Of a stretch of DNA of 64,000 bases, positions 1 to 8,419 are shown piece after piece. This stretch comes from JOPF133 sp052144935 (GTDB lineage Bacteria > Acidobacteriota > Terriglobia > Bryobacterales > Bryobacteraceae). A model generated the notes under the pieces. It was given only the letters and a program-made list of their open reading frames with translations. It was not told the DNA's origin and searched no databases. A program made the translations under genes and the position numbers. Position 1 is the stretch's first letter; every line of letters starts with the position of its first letter. The stretch lies in the NCBI GenBank assembly GCA_052144935.1, contig JBKQPR010000182.1:1-64000 (forward strand), written 5' to 3'.

Positions 1-12
1 CGGCATTTCGCG

Positions 13-37
13 AATTCCTAACCGAAGGTTAGGAATT
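13..37. promoter_or_regulatory. Perfect 11-bp palindrome, candidate operator
   Basis: AATTCCTAACC (13-23), a 3-nt centre, and GGTTAGGAATT (27-37) form a perfect inverted repeat. It has no T-run like an intrinsic terminator and sits just downstream of the candidate minus-strand -10 box, so an operator is the likelier reading. Which protein binds it is unknown. Confidence 0.45.
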
Positions 38-43
38 GGCGGA

Positions 44-74
44 ATTCTACAATACGCACCCAGCGCCTGTCAAC
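44..74 (-). promoter_or_regulatory. Candidate promoter reading leftwards out of the window
   Basis: On the minus strand a perfect TTGACA (74 to 69) is followed after 19 nt by TAGAAT (49 to 44). The -35 box overlaps the stop codon of the truncated PQQ gene, and the palindrome at 13-37 lies at the expected transcription start. The spacer is longer than ideal. It would drive a gene lying left of base 1. Confidence 0.4.
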
Positions 75-2022
75 ACGGCGTTTGGCGGCCTCCGGGGAGG
101 CCGGAATGCGCCGGATCCAAGTAATAGAGACCGGTTAGTGGACTAAATGCCGGCGAATACCAGTTAGTGGCGCCGCGAACGGCCGGGCAGGTCTTGATGC
201 CGCCAGGTGTGGTTTCATTGTTGGGCGTGAGAATCGGACGTCCGCCCGCATCGAGTCCAGTCGACCACGTCAGCTTCTTGACGAACGGCTTGCCCAGGAG
301 AAACTTGCCGTTGGTCCGGTCAAGAACATAGAAGTAGCCATTTCGATTGGCGTGCAACAGCAGCTTATGGTCTCTGCCTTGAAACATAGCATCGACTAAG
401 ACAGGCGGTTGCACCGCGTCCCAATCGTGCAGGTCGTGCGGCGTGAATTGGAAATACCAGACTAGTTTGCCGGTCTTCGGATCGAGCGCCAGGTCGCAGT
501 TGGTGTGGAGATTGTCGCCCCCGCGGTCCGTGCCGTCGGTATCCGGAAACGGATTGCCGGTGGGCCAGTAGAGCAGCCCGGTTTCGGGATCGTAAGTTCC
601 GGTGAGCCAGGTAGAACCGCCGCGGCCGTCCACGGCGTTTCCCTCCCACGTTTCCGAGCCAGGCTCGCCGGGATTGGGCACCGTCCAGAAACGCCAGGCG
701 AGCTCGCCGGTGGCCGCCTTCCACGCTCCGATGAAACCGCGGATCCCTTCATCGCCGCCGGCCACACCGGAAATCACCAGATCGCCGATCACCAGGGGCG
801 ACGAAGTTGCTCCATAGTGCTGCGGAGTTTCCGGCATGAAGACGTCCCACAGAAGCGCGCCCGAGAGCCGGTTCAGGCAGATCATGTGCGCATTGTCGGT
901 GGCGAAGAAAACGCGGTCGCCCAGCAGCGCGACGCCGCGGTTGGCCCCTATCCCTGCATCGCTCGCAATGGTTCCGGCCGGCGTGCGCGGGCGAACATAG
1001 CGCCAGATCTCGCGGCCGGAGCGGCCATCCAGAGCGAATACCTGGTTCGGACCTGTCACATACATGACGCCGGCCGACACCAGGGGAGTTGTTTCAAGCG
1101 GCTGATATTGGATCGGGTAAATCCACTGTAACTGCAGCCGGCTGGCATTACGCGTGTCGATCTGGTCGAGCGTGCTGTAGCGGTTGCCGCTTAGTTTCCC
1201 ATAGTAAGTGGGCCAATCGCCGGCCTTAGGAGTGAGGATCGCCTCGAATTCCGCGGGCGCAGGGGGCGCAACTGAGCCGGTCACAGGGCCGGTTGCCACG
1301 CCTCCCAGCCGGCTCAACCACCTCAGCAGATCGCGCTCGACCTCGGGCGTCGCGCGAAGCGGCGGCATCAGCGAAGCCTCTTCCGTTTTGATCTGCCGGT
1401 ATTCGCGATCGGTCAGCAGGCGCATGCCGCCATCCAGCGTCTGCAGTTGCAGGTCGTGGCTTCCGCGGCTGCGCGCGAATCCGCGCAAAGTTTGTCCGTT
1501 GCTCAGGGTGACATCGACCACGCCGTATCCGGGCGCAATGCGGGCGTTCGGATCGGTGAGTGACTGCTCCAGCTCCGCGAGCGTCAACTGGCGCGCGATG
1601 TTCGACAGATCCGGTCCCTGGGAGCCTCCCCGGCCCGCAACGGTGTGGCAAGCGCTGCAATTGCCCGCGCCGAAGAAGAAGCGTTCGCCTACGGCGATAT
1701 CGCCCTGCGGTTGGGCGTCGAACGCGCTGGCATTGAGCGATCGGACGTAATCGGCCAAAGCGCTCACTTCGTTTGCAGGCAGCGCGAATCCCGGCATGCC
1801 GCCGGGCGTTCCGTTGCGGATGATATTGGCGATGTCGCCAGAGGCGCGAGATCGCAAGCGGCGGTTGCCGGCGATCCCCGGTCCACGGCCGGTGCCCCCC
1901 GCGTCGGCCCCATGACAGACGGCACAGCGGTCGACAAACAGTTGCCTGGGCGAGCCAGTCTCCTGCGCGGAGCAGAGCGTCGCAGCGGTCAAAAACACAA
2001 AAGCGGGGAACCGTTTCAGCAT
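70..2022 (-). CDS. PQQ-dependent dehydrogenase with two N-terminal cytochrome c domains, C-terminally truncated
   Basis: Exported quinoprotein dehydrogenase that would oxidise an alcohol or sugar in the periplasm and pass electrons to its own haems. A signal peptide (residues 1-19) is followed by two haem c sites, CAVCH (33-37) and CSACH (122-126), and from about residue 264 by a PQQ beta-propeller (DWPTYYGKLSGNRYS, later NWYSPAFSPLTGLYY). The family normally continues for another 100-150 residues of propeller; here the resemblance stops after GLYYL and an unrelated 15-residue tail ends at 70, so the protein looks truncated. It starts 19 bp after the cyclase gene and is the last gene of the operon. 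The substrate cannot be told from sequence. Confidence 0.85.
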   Translation of the reverse strand: MLKRFPAFVFLTAATLCSAQETGSPRQLFVDRCAVCHGADAGGTGRGPGIAGNRRLRSRASGDIANIIRNGTPGGMPGFALPANEVSALADYVRSLNASAFDAQPQGDIAVGERFFFGAGNCSACHTVAGRGGSQGPDLSNIARQLTLAELEQSLTDPNARIAPGYGVVDVTLSNGQTLRGFARSRGSHDLQLQTLDGGMRLLTDREYRQIKTEEASLMPPLRATPEVERDLLRWLSRLGGVATGPVTGSVAPPAPAEFEAILTPKAGDWPTYYGKLSGNRYSTLDQIDTRNASRLQLQWIYPIQYQPLETTPLVSAGVMYVTGPNQVFALDGRSGREIWRYVRPRTPAGTIASDAGIGANRGVALLGDRVFFATDNAHMICLNRLSGALLWDVFMPETPQHYGATSSPLVIGDLVISGVAGGDEGIRGFIGAWKAATGELAWRFWTVPNPGEPGSETWEGNAVDGRGGSTWLTGTYDPETGLLYWPTGNPFPDTDGTDRGGDNLHTNCDLALDPKTGKLVWYFQFTPHDLHDWDAVQPPVLVDAMFQGRDHKLLLHANRNGYFYVLDRTNGKFLLGKPFVKKLTWSTGLDAGGRPILTPNNETTPGGIKTCPAVRGATNWYSPAFSPLTGLYYLDPAHSGLPGGRQTPC

Positions 2023-2041
2023 GCTTTTCCGAAGCGCCGCG

Positions 2042-3103
2042 TCAGAAGAGCGCGAGCGGGTTGAACGGGCCGCCGGTTGCGCCCGGCACTCGCAAGGGCG
2101 CCACGGTCATGCAGAAGGTCGCGCGCCGCAGCTTGGCCGCCTGCTCGCCGGCCGCCTCCAGATCGCAGTTGTCGAATAACGGCGTCCCCACTGCAACCAG
2201 AAAGAGCTGATGGATCGGTTGATTGACGCCCTCCACGCGCGAGGGGCGGACATCCTGCACCACGTCGCTTCCGAACAGCGCGATGTTCCGTTCCTTGAGC
2301 CATTTCGCGCATGACGCGTAGAGGCCGGGCGCCTTCACGTTGAGATCCAGCGGGCCTTTCTCCGCCACGCGCTTCCACCGGCCGGTGCGCAGCAGCACGC
2401 AATCGCCGCTCTCGATCTTGACGCCCGTCTTCTTTTCCCAATCGTCGAGATCCTGCGCGTAGATCGCCTCGTCGTCGCCCATATACGGGACGTTCTTAAA
2501 ACGCGGCCAATCGATCAACACGCCGCGCGTGACCAGGCCGTCCTTAAACGGCATCACGTCGTTCTTCTCGGCTCCCCAGGCGGTAATGCTGCTGGCTGGA
2601 AAGCCGTTGTAGATGTGCCCGTTGAAGATGAAGTGCGAAAGGGCGTCGAGGTGCGTCGTGTTATTGCCGTGAAAGGTGACCGCGATGGAATCGACCGCAT
2701 AGCCGCTCGGACCTCGCATGTTCAGGCCGTTGGAGCGCATGGTGTGCTCCCACGTATAGCGAGGGCGGCGGCCCGCTTGCGGCTGCTCCGCCGGCGCGTC
2801 CTTGGGAGCGATATCGGCGTCCAGCGACATCGAGACCGAGATGCCTTCCTTCACCAGCGACGCGGCCTGCTTGCGCTTGGCGGCGGTGATCAAGTTGACC
2901 GTTCCCGCCTGGTCGTCCTTTCCCCAACGGCCCCAGTTGGAAAGCTCGGTCATCCAGCGGTCGATGTCGTCCTTCGTGAGATTGCGCGGATACTTTTCGG
3001 CATCCGCGGCGCGGCTGGCGGGTATGCCGGAGATCGCCGCCGCGCCGAGCCACCGCAGACGCGCGCGGGCGGTGAACTTACGATCGTCCGATGACCCCAT
3101 CAT
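2042..3103 (-). CDS. Cyclase family protein (kynurenine formamidase-like metal hydrolase)
   Basis: Member of the cyclase/formamidase family (PF04199), metal-dependent hydrolases or dehydratases acting on amides, lactones or cyclic ketones. The metal motif is present as HGNNTTHLDALSH (145-157), followed by the family core (LLRTGRW, then VNQPIHQLFL). The N-terminus (about 1-34) is hydrophobic with arginines before it and may be an export signal. The start ATG overlaps the stop of the enolase-like gene by 4 bp (ATGA), so the two are translationally coupled. The true substrate is unknown. Confidence 0.85.
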   Translation of the reverse strand: MMGSSDDRKFTARARLRWLGAAAISGIPASRAADAEKYPRNLTKDDIDRWMTELSNWGRWGKDDQAGTVNLITAAKRKQAASLVKEGISVSMSLDADIAPKDAPAEQPQAGRRPRYTWEHTMRSNGLNMRGPSGYAVDSIAVTFHGNNTTHLDALSHFIFNGHIYNGFPASSITAWGAEKNDVMPFKDGLVTRGVLIDWPRFKNVPYMGDDEAIYAQDLDDWEKKTGVKIESGDCVLLRTGRWKRVAEKGPLDLNVKAPGLYASCAKWLKERNIALFGSDVVQDVRPSRVEGVNQPIHQLFLVAVGTPLFDNCDLEAAGEQAAKLRRATFCMTVAPLRVPGATGGPFNPLALF

Positions 3104-4476
3104 ACGTCGATCCGCTTGGTCATCTTATCCAGCACATCGCGATCGAACGGGTATCCCAGCCCCGGAGCCGTGGGCGCCAGAATGTAGCCGTCTTTGTCGA
3201 TGCGGAACTTATCCTTATGATAGGGCCGGTCCGCATACTCGGCGGGATGCGGCATCTCAAACCAATACGCATTCGGCAGCGCCAGCTCCAGGTGGAAGTG
3301 CACCGCCAGGTCGAGCACGTTGCCCCAATTGTGGGGCGTGCATTCGAGTCCGAACGCGTCCGCCAGCAGCCCCACGCGCATCGAACCGCTGATGCCGCCC
3401 ACATTGTCCGCGATCAGGCGCACCACGTCGACCGCGCCGCGATGGATGTATTCGGCGAAATCCGAAATCGACGCCAGAAACTCGCCCACGTGCAACGGCA
3501 CATCCAGGGCATTGGCGAGTTCCACAAGGCCCTCTAAGTCGGTGGTGCGGATGGGGTCCTCGAACCACAAGTAATCGAGTTCATCCAGCAGCCTTCCCAC
3601 TTTGAGCGCTTCATAGCGGTTATACGCCTGCACAGGATCGTGCGCCAGAACATACTCATCGCCCAGCGCCTTACGAAGCTCTTTGATCTCCTCCATGTGG
3701 CCCACATAAGAAGGAATGGGCGGGCCCTCTTTGTGCTGGCCCGATCCGGGATGGATCTTATATCCCCGGTATCCCTGCTCTTTGGCCTTCATAGCGTCGG
3801 GCACGTAGTCTTCGATGGAAGGCAAATGCTGCGAGCTGGCGTAGGCCATCATGCGGTCTTTCCTGCCGCCCAGCAGCTTGTAAATGGGGCGGTCGACCGC
3901 TTTGCCCAGGATGTCCCACAGGCAGATGTCCGCGGCGGCCGCTTTGTAGTCGGGCCACGAGCCTCCGCTGCGGCTGGGCACGGATACGAAATTTCCCGCC
4001 GCGGGCCGGGCGGCCGCTCCAGCGGGACGCTGGCCTGCCCCGCCACCTGTTCTCGCGCGGGCATTCAGTCCGCCGGCGCTCTTCATCCCCGAAGTGGCGT
4101 TCAGCGCGGGCAGCAAGTCGAGAACATTCTGGCCGACGAGTGTCGCCTTGGCCCATTCCAGCCAGCCCGTGGTCCGCTCGCGATTGCCGATCGTGTAGTT
4201 GCCCTCGATCCCGCTCCCGGTAACCACGGACACGATCTCGCCGGTCTCGGTGCCGTTGAGGCGGTGAATATTGGCGGTGTCGGTGACGTAGACCTTCACC
4301 TGCTTCACGGTGAGATCGGGCAGGTCGCCCTTCTTCACGCCCACGGATTGCGCCGCCGCCGCGCCCGGATCGGCCAGCGCCGCGAAACCAGCCGCCGTTC
4401 CCGCGGCCGTGGCGGCGAAGAAGTTCCGGCGCGTCAGCGGATCTTTCAGCAGCCGCTGCCGTTTCTTATCGATCAT
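3100..4476 (-). CDS. Mandelate racemase/muconate lactonizing enzyme-type enolase superfamily protein, Tat-exported
   Basis: Enolase-superfamily enzyme, probably a sugar-acid dehydratase or cycloisomerase. The open frame runs further upstream, but the Tat signal (RRNFFAATAAG) makes the ATG at 4476 the real start, 2 bp after the upstream gene (458 aa). Visible active-site elements are YKIHPG, the metal ligands in HDPVQAYN, FEDPI and GEFL, and the late catalytic His in CTPHNWGN. A Gly/Ala/Arg-rich insertion (about residues 137-165) precedes the conserved ADICLWDILGK. A Tat signal on this normally cytosolic fold implies a periplasmic reaction with its operon partners. Confidence 0.88.
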   Translation of the reverse strand: MIDKKRQRLLKDPLTRRNFFAATAAGTAAGFAALADPGAAAAQSVGVKKGDLPDLTVKQVKVYVTDTANIHRLNGTETGEIVSVVTGSGIEGNYTIGNRERTTGWLEWAKATLVGQNVLDLLPALNATSGMKSAGGLNARARTGGGAGQRPAGAAARPAAGNFVSVPSRSGGSWPDYKAAAADICLWDILGKAVDRPIYKLLGGRKDRMMAYASSQHLPSIEDYVPDAMKAKEQGYRGYKIHPGSGQHKEGPPIPSYVGHMEEIKELRKALGDEYVLAHDPVQAYNRYEALKVGRLLDELDYLWFEDPIRTTDLEGLVELANALDVPLHVGEFLASISDFAEYIHRGAVDVVRLIADNVGGISGSMRVGLLADAFGLECTPHNWGNVLDLAVHFHLELALPNAYWFEMPHPAEYADRPYHKDKFRIDKDGYILAPTAPGLGYPFDRDVLDKMTKRIDV

Positions 4477-4478
4477 GC

Positions 4479-5519
4479 TCAACCTCGCAGATAGGGCTTG
4501 AGATAAGTGCTCAGCGCATCGCGGATCTCTTTCTTGCCGGCTTCGTCGAGCGCCGGGCCGCGCCGGCCGCCTCCACCCGATCGGGCGCCTCCGCCTCCGC
4601 CGGCCAACGTCATGGCCCGCGTGATGGTGTTCTCCTTGAAGACGCCCCGCGCAATCAGCACGTACGCGCTGGCGTTGGGGATGCTGTCGAAGGCCAGCAC
4701 GCGGCCGAACATATCGTAGCCCTCGCGTTTTTTGCCGGCATGCCACAGATCGAATGCCTGGGCGTAAATATCCGCCAGCCCGGTGGTGGGGCAATGCCCG
4801 GAAAATCCACGCTCCATTTCGGTGATCATGGTCCGGACGCCGTTTCCGGAGAAAACGTTCAGCTTGCCGCCGGTTCTCTCGCGAATCTCGGCCACCCGCT
4901 GTAGAGGATTACCCGCCTCGTCCTTGACCACCCGCATGGTGGGTATTTCCTTGAACATCCGCACCACCAGATCCACGCTCATGTCGCCCGTGCTCTGCAC
5001 AAAGAGCGGAAGGTCGGTGGCCTTGCCGATGGTCTTGTAGTACTCCAGCATGGTGTCGGCGTCCGCCTTTTCGGGAGGCAGCGAGACAATCGCGTCCGCG
5101 CCGTTCCGCGCCGCGTGTTTGGCATACTCGACCGCGCCCGCGGTGTCGCCGCCCTGCGTCTGGACGCCGATCACGAGAGCCGTCTTTCCTCCTTTGCCCG
5201 CCGCCAGGATCGCTTCGGCGCCGTCCATGCGTTCCTTTTGCGTGAGTCCGGCCCATCCGCTGGCGATCTGCGGCCACACGAAGCCGTGGACACCGCCCCG
5301 GTTGCAGAATTTGACTTCCGCCGCGAGGCAATCGAGGTCCAGTTGGTTGTCCGGCGTGCAGGGAGTCTGGCCGATGGGAAACAGGCCCCGCAAGGGCTTG
5401 CCTTCCGCGGCGAAGTTGCTGTTCGCCAAGCCCAGCGATAGGGCGCCTGCGCCGATACGCCGGAGGAATTCGCGCCGTCCTTGCGCGTCGAAATGAAGGT
5501 TTGCTGCATGGTTCGTCAT
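4479..5519 (-). CDS. Dihydrodipicolinate synthase/N-acetylneuraminate lyase family protein, Tat-exported
   Basis: TIM-barrel class I aldolase or dehydratase of the DapA/NanA superfamily (346 aa). A Tat-like signal (GRREFLRRIGAGALSLG) precedes the barrel. The Schiff-base lysine is K199 in VVKDEAG, but the tyrosine that usually precedes it is not seen (the strand reads PLFVQSTGD), so it is not a housekeeping DapA. The C-terminus has a Gly/Arg-rich loop (GGGGGARSGGGGRRG). A good Shine-Dalgarno (AGGAGG) lies just upstream. It is the first gene of the operon, a likely lyase or dehydratase step beside the enolase-like protein. Confidence 0.85.
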   Translation of the reverse strand: MTNHAANLHFDAQGRREFLRRIGAGALSLGLANSNFAAEGKPLRGLFPIGQTPCTPDNQLDLDCLAAEVKFCNRGGVHGFVWPQIASGWAGLTQKERMDGAEAILAAGKGGKTALVIGVQTQGGDTAGAVEYAKHAARNGADAIVSLPPEKADADTMLEYYKTIGKATDLPLFVQSTGDMSVDLVVRMFKEIPTMRVVKDEAGNPLQRVAEIRERTGGKLNVFSGNGVRTMITEMERGFSGHCPTTGLADIYAQAFDLWHAGKKREGYDMFGRVLAFDSIPNASAYVLIARGVFKENTITRAMTLAGGGGGARSGGGGRRGPALDEAGKKEIRDALSTYLKPYLRG

Positions 5520-5559
5520 GGGCGGCCTCCTGAAGGTCTCGTGGGAGACTAAGGTGCAG

Positions 5560-5586
5560 CATATAACCGGCGGAATCCCACGTCAA
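5560..5586 (-). promoter_or_regulatory. Candidate promoter of the exported-enzyme operon
   Basis: On the minus strand TTGACG (5586 to 5581) and TATATG (5565 to 5560) are separated by 15 nt, about 40 nt upstream of the DapA-like start. The short spacer makes this tentative. Confidence 0.35.
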
Positions 5587-5885
5587 GCGAGCGAAGTGGA
5601 ACGGGTGAGTAAAAAATGAAATGCGCTTCACAACGCGGCGGAGATTTGGGACGCCCTGGCTTTCAGCGCCTCGACGAAGGCTTCCTTCCGCATTTAACCG
5701 CGTGCACGCATCGCCGGCAAATTGGGAACGATACTCCTCCGCCAGTGGCCAGGCCCGAATCAACCGGCCAGCGTGACTGCCGAAGAGGATGCGGCGCAAA
5801 CGGATGGCCCGCGGTGGGTGAGTGCCCACGGGCACCCGGGCTGCGTAACCCGCCGCGCGCGCGCGCAATACTCCCGCGCGGGGGC
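5587..5885. other. Gap with no recognisable gene
   Basis: The stretch upstream of the operon promoter and downstream of the broken small gene holds no open frame with family resemblance. A run of alternating CG lies near 5852-5862. I see no further structure. Confidence 0.5.
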
Positions 5886-6349
5886 CTACTGCCGCTCGAA
5901 TGTCTGGACCGTGTGCAGCTTCGCTCCATCCTGGGCAGTGGCATCCGATTCGGAGACTAGCGTCTTGCCATTGTTGGACACCGTCATCTTGCCGGAGGAA
6001 GTAGGGCGATGAGGACCTTCGAGCATCACCAGGTACTCTGAGGCGCGGCCGCGTGTGACCTTGGCGACGCCGATCTTGCGCCCGGCGGAGTCCTTGACGT
6101 CGGCTGGGGAGCCATCCAGGCGCGCGGCGAGACCTCCTGCTTCCGATCCACCGCCACGGAGCATTCGAATTCCAGCAGATCGCCCGATTGCGCGATGCGC
6201 AGCGTAAGGGAGCGCGAAGCGGTCTCGCGGCCCGAGACCTGCTGGCTCTTCAGCAGCCACTTTCCGGCGATCGGCTCGGCCGCCCAGGCCTGCGCCATCG
6301 TCGCCAGCAACGTTACCGCAGCGGCATACTTCACGATTCGTCGCATCAT
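5886..6349 (-). pseudogene. Small exported protein of unknown function, interrupted by a one-base frameshift
   Basis: The frame from ATG 6349 encodes a signal peptide (MMRRIVKYAAAVTLLATMAQ) and a segment GKWLLKSQQVSG with FECSVAVDRKQEV. The continuation lies in another frame (RLDGSPADVKDSAGRK, later SGKMTVSNNGKTLV) and ends at 5886. Joining them needs one missing base near 6128 and gives an exported protein of about 150 aa, perhaps a lipocalin-like small beta protein. No function is recognised. It starts 4 bp after the subtilase stop, so both were one operon. Confidence 0.6.
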
Positions 6350-6353
6350 AGCA

Positions 6354-6973
6354 TCACTCGAAGCTCTCCGCGCGGCGGCCGAGCGTGGTCCAAAGCTCGT
6401 CGCGCGGCGAGGACTCCAGCGCCAGCGCCACGAAGCCCGTCATGTTGGCTACGGCGAAGCTGAGTCCTTGCAGGTTGCGCTCCCGCGGGACGCCTGGGAT
6501 GGGCCGCGGATAGGGTGAGGCCAGAAACAGGCCGTCGCGATAGCGGAAGCGGTCGCGTGGGCAACTCTCGCCGGCATCCACGCCGACCACGCCCGCGAGA
6601 CTCCCGGCAGCATGTGCGCGCCGCTCACGACCACGGCGTTGCCGCGCACGGCGTCAATCAGCGTATCGCGATGCTCCGGATTGGCCGTTCCCAGGCTTAG
6701 GTTCACCACATCCATGCGATGCTGACGGCACCAGTCCAGGGCCCGCAGAAGCGCGCCGATCGGGGCGGTGAGCCTCCGGTCAAACACTTTGACGGCGAAC
6801 AACTCGGCGTCCGGGACCTTTTCGCGGATGGCCGCAGCGACGGCCGTACCGTGACCTAGCCGGTCCACCGGATCGTCACCGATGCCATCGTTCGTGAAGT
6901 GGACGGACGCCGCCGCCGCGCCCACATGCGGATGGCCTTCGTGAATGCCGCTATCGATCACCGCGATTTTCAT
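6354..6973 (-). pseudogene. Compact S8 (subtilisin-like) protease, interrupted by a one-base frameshift
   Basis: Short subtilase without prodomain or signal peptide. The catalytic Asp (AVIDSG) and His (GHGTAVAAAI) plus VVNLSLGT are in the frame from ATG 6973. The catalytic Ser (LQGLSFAVANMTG) is in a second frame ending at 6354. One missing base near 6603 (between MLPG and SLAGVVGVDAG) restores about 206 aa with the full triad. Such prodomain-less subtilases are often intracellular or peptide-processing. It lies directly upstream of the broken small exported protein. Either a pseudogene or a sequencing error. Confidence 0.7.
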
Positions 6974-7236
6974 CCTGATGCGCGAATCCTCATCGCGGCG
7001 CGATCCTCATCGCGGCGGGTGCCCAAGCGCCCCCAGCGTCCGCAGGATCGATCCTGGAGACGGAAAATGTCCATTTGGGCAAACTCAAAAGCAAGTCGCT
7101 CGTTTTCAGCAGTTTGTAGATGGCCTTTCTGTCCATATGGGCATTTTCATGATAAACATAATGGCCCCAGCGTGACCACCTGGTGGGCGATGCGTGCCAG
7201 CGACGCGCGATGGGCGCAGAATGTGGCGCCACGCCC
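6974..7236. other. AT-richer gap between the subtilase and the TIGR03435 gene
   Basis: Roughly 260 bp, visibly lower in GC than its surroundings. It holds a near-repeat of TGTCCATTTGGGCA (7069-7082) as TGTCCATATGGGCA (7130-7143). A 48-codon minus-strand frame (7136 down to 6990) is open but has no Shine-Dalgarno. No gene can be supported. Confidence 0.4.
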
Positions 7237-7267
7237 TTGACACCGTCTAACAGGAATACGAAATAAT
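7237..7267 (+). promoter_or_regulatory. Candidate sigma-70-type promoter for the TIGR03435 gene
   Basis: TTGACA (7237-7242), an 18-nt spacer and AAATAA (7261-7266), ending about 20 nt before the ATG at 7287. The -35 box is perfect, the -10 box weak. Confidence 0.45.
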
Positions 7268-7286
7268 TAGTAAAGAGGTGTCCAAG

Positions 7287-8294
7287 ATGCTGGCAGAAAT
7301 CGCGCGAACTGGTCTGGTGGTCTTCACTGTCGCTCTGGCTTATGGCCAGACCGGGGAAAGATCGCTTACTTTCGATGTGGCATCGGTGAAGCCCGCGGCT
7401 TCGCCGGTGGCGGATGGCAGGGGAATGATCCGGATGGCGGGGCCTAGCGGAGGACCAGGCACGAAGGAACCGGGCCGGATTCACTACCCCTACATGAGCC
7501 TGAAAAACCTCTTAATGACCGCCTACGACGTGAAAAACTTTCAGATCGTGGGTCCGAGCTGGCTGGATACCGAAAGGTTCGACATCACCGCCACCATGCC
7601 GCCGGACACTACCAGGGAACAGTTCCACGTGATGCTGCAAAACCTGCTGGCCGAGAGGTTCAAATTGACGCTGCATCGCGAAACCAAGGAGCTTCCCATG
7701 TTCGTGCTGGTGGTGGCCAAGAATGGGCCGAAGATGAAGGAATCGGCGGAGGTCCCTCCTCCGAAGGAAGGGGACGACGCGGCGCCTCTGCCTCCACCTC
7801 CGTCGCAGCCCAAGATGGGTCCGGATGGGTTTCCGATAATCCCCGGGCTGGCCGGCCGCGCCGGCCTGTTCGGGATGATGATGGCCTCTCCCAACGGTCC
7901 CCCCCGCGCCCGCTGGATCGCCAGCCAGCAGACCATGCAGGATCTGGCGAACCGGCTGACCAACCAAATGAGCCGCCCGGTGACGGACGCGACGGGGCTC
8001 AAGGCAAAATACGATTTCACGCTGACCTTCGCACCGGAGCCAATGACGGGGCCGATGGGCCCCCCGGGGCCGGGCGGAGGCGTTATGGTGTCAGTGGCGC
8101 CGCCTGCTCCGGCTCCCCCTGGAGGCGCCGCGGGCGGCGGCGGGGCGCCTCCAGCCAGCCAGCCGGAAGCGGAACCGCTCGCCGATATCTCCGCTGCCCT
8201 CCAGGCACAACTGGGGATCAAACTGGAACCCAAAAAGGGACCCGTGGAGCTGATCGTGATCGACCACGTGGAGAAAACGCCGACGGAGAACTAG
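7287..8294 (+). CDS. TIGR03435 family protein (Solibacter-type exported protein)
   Basis: Exported protein of a paralogous family typical of Solibacter-like acidobacteria; its function is unknown. Features seen are an N-terminal signal peptide ending in AYGQ, the family opening FDVASVKPA, then GPSWLDTERFDITA and LLAERFKLTLHRE, a Pro/Gly-rich linker (PPPPSQPKMG, later GPPGPGGG and APPGGAAGGGG), and the closing KKGPVELIVIDHVEKTPTEN. A GTG nine bases upstream is in frame, but AAAGAGG at 7272-7278 is correctly spaced only for ATG 7287. It stands alone between divergent and convergent neighbours. Confidence 0.9.
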   Translation: MLAEIARTGLVVFTVALAYGQTGERSLTFDVASVKPAASPVADGRGMIRMAGPSGGPGTKEPGRIHYPYMSLKNLLMTAYDVKNFQIVGPSWLDTERFDITATMPPDTTREQFHVMLQNLLAERFKLTLHRETKELPMFVLVVAKNGPKMKESAEVPPPKEGDDAAPLPPPPSQPKMGPDGFPIIPGLAGRAGLFGMMMASPNGPPRARWIASQQTMQDLANRLTNQMSRPVTDATGLKAKYDFTLTFAPEPMTGPMGPPGPGGGVMVSVAPPAPAPPGGAAGGGGAPPASQPEAEPLADISAALQAQLGIKLEPKKGPVELIVIDHVEKTPTEN

Positions 8295-8324
8295 CGGGAC
8301 TGGGGTTAGACGGGCGGCCATCCG

Positions 8325-8416
8325 TTCACCGCGGAGACGCAGAGAACGCAAAGGAAGCGGAGAAAACAAACAGAGAATTGGTTTTCTCCGCGCTTCCTCC
8401 GTGGCTCCGCGGTGAA
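8325..8416. repeat. Imperfect inverted repeat of a dispersed family, between convergent genes
   Basis: The left arm starts TTCACCGCGGAG (8325) and ends GGAGAAAAC (about 8367). The right arm (8381-8416) is its imperfect reverse complement, ending CTCCGCGGTGAA. A related half-copy lies at 42540-42589. The position between two convergent stop codons suggests that the transcript hairpin could end transcription in both directions. Confidence 0.7.
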
Positions 8417-8419
8417 TCT

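Noticed and set aside
13..37. Perfect hairpin read as an intrinsic terminator
   Set aside because: There is no T-run on either side; it lies at the start of a candidate promoter, so operator is preferred.
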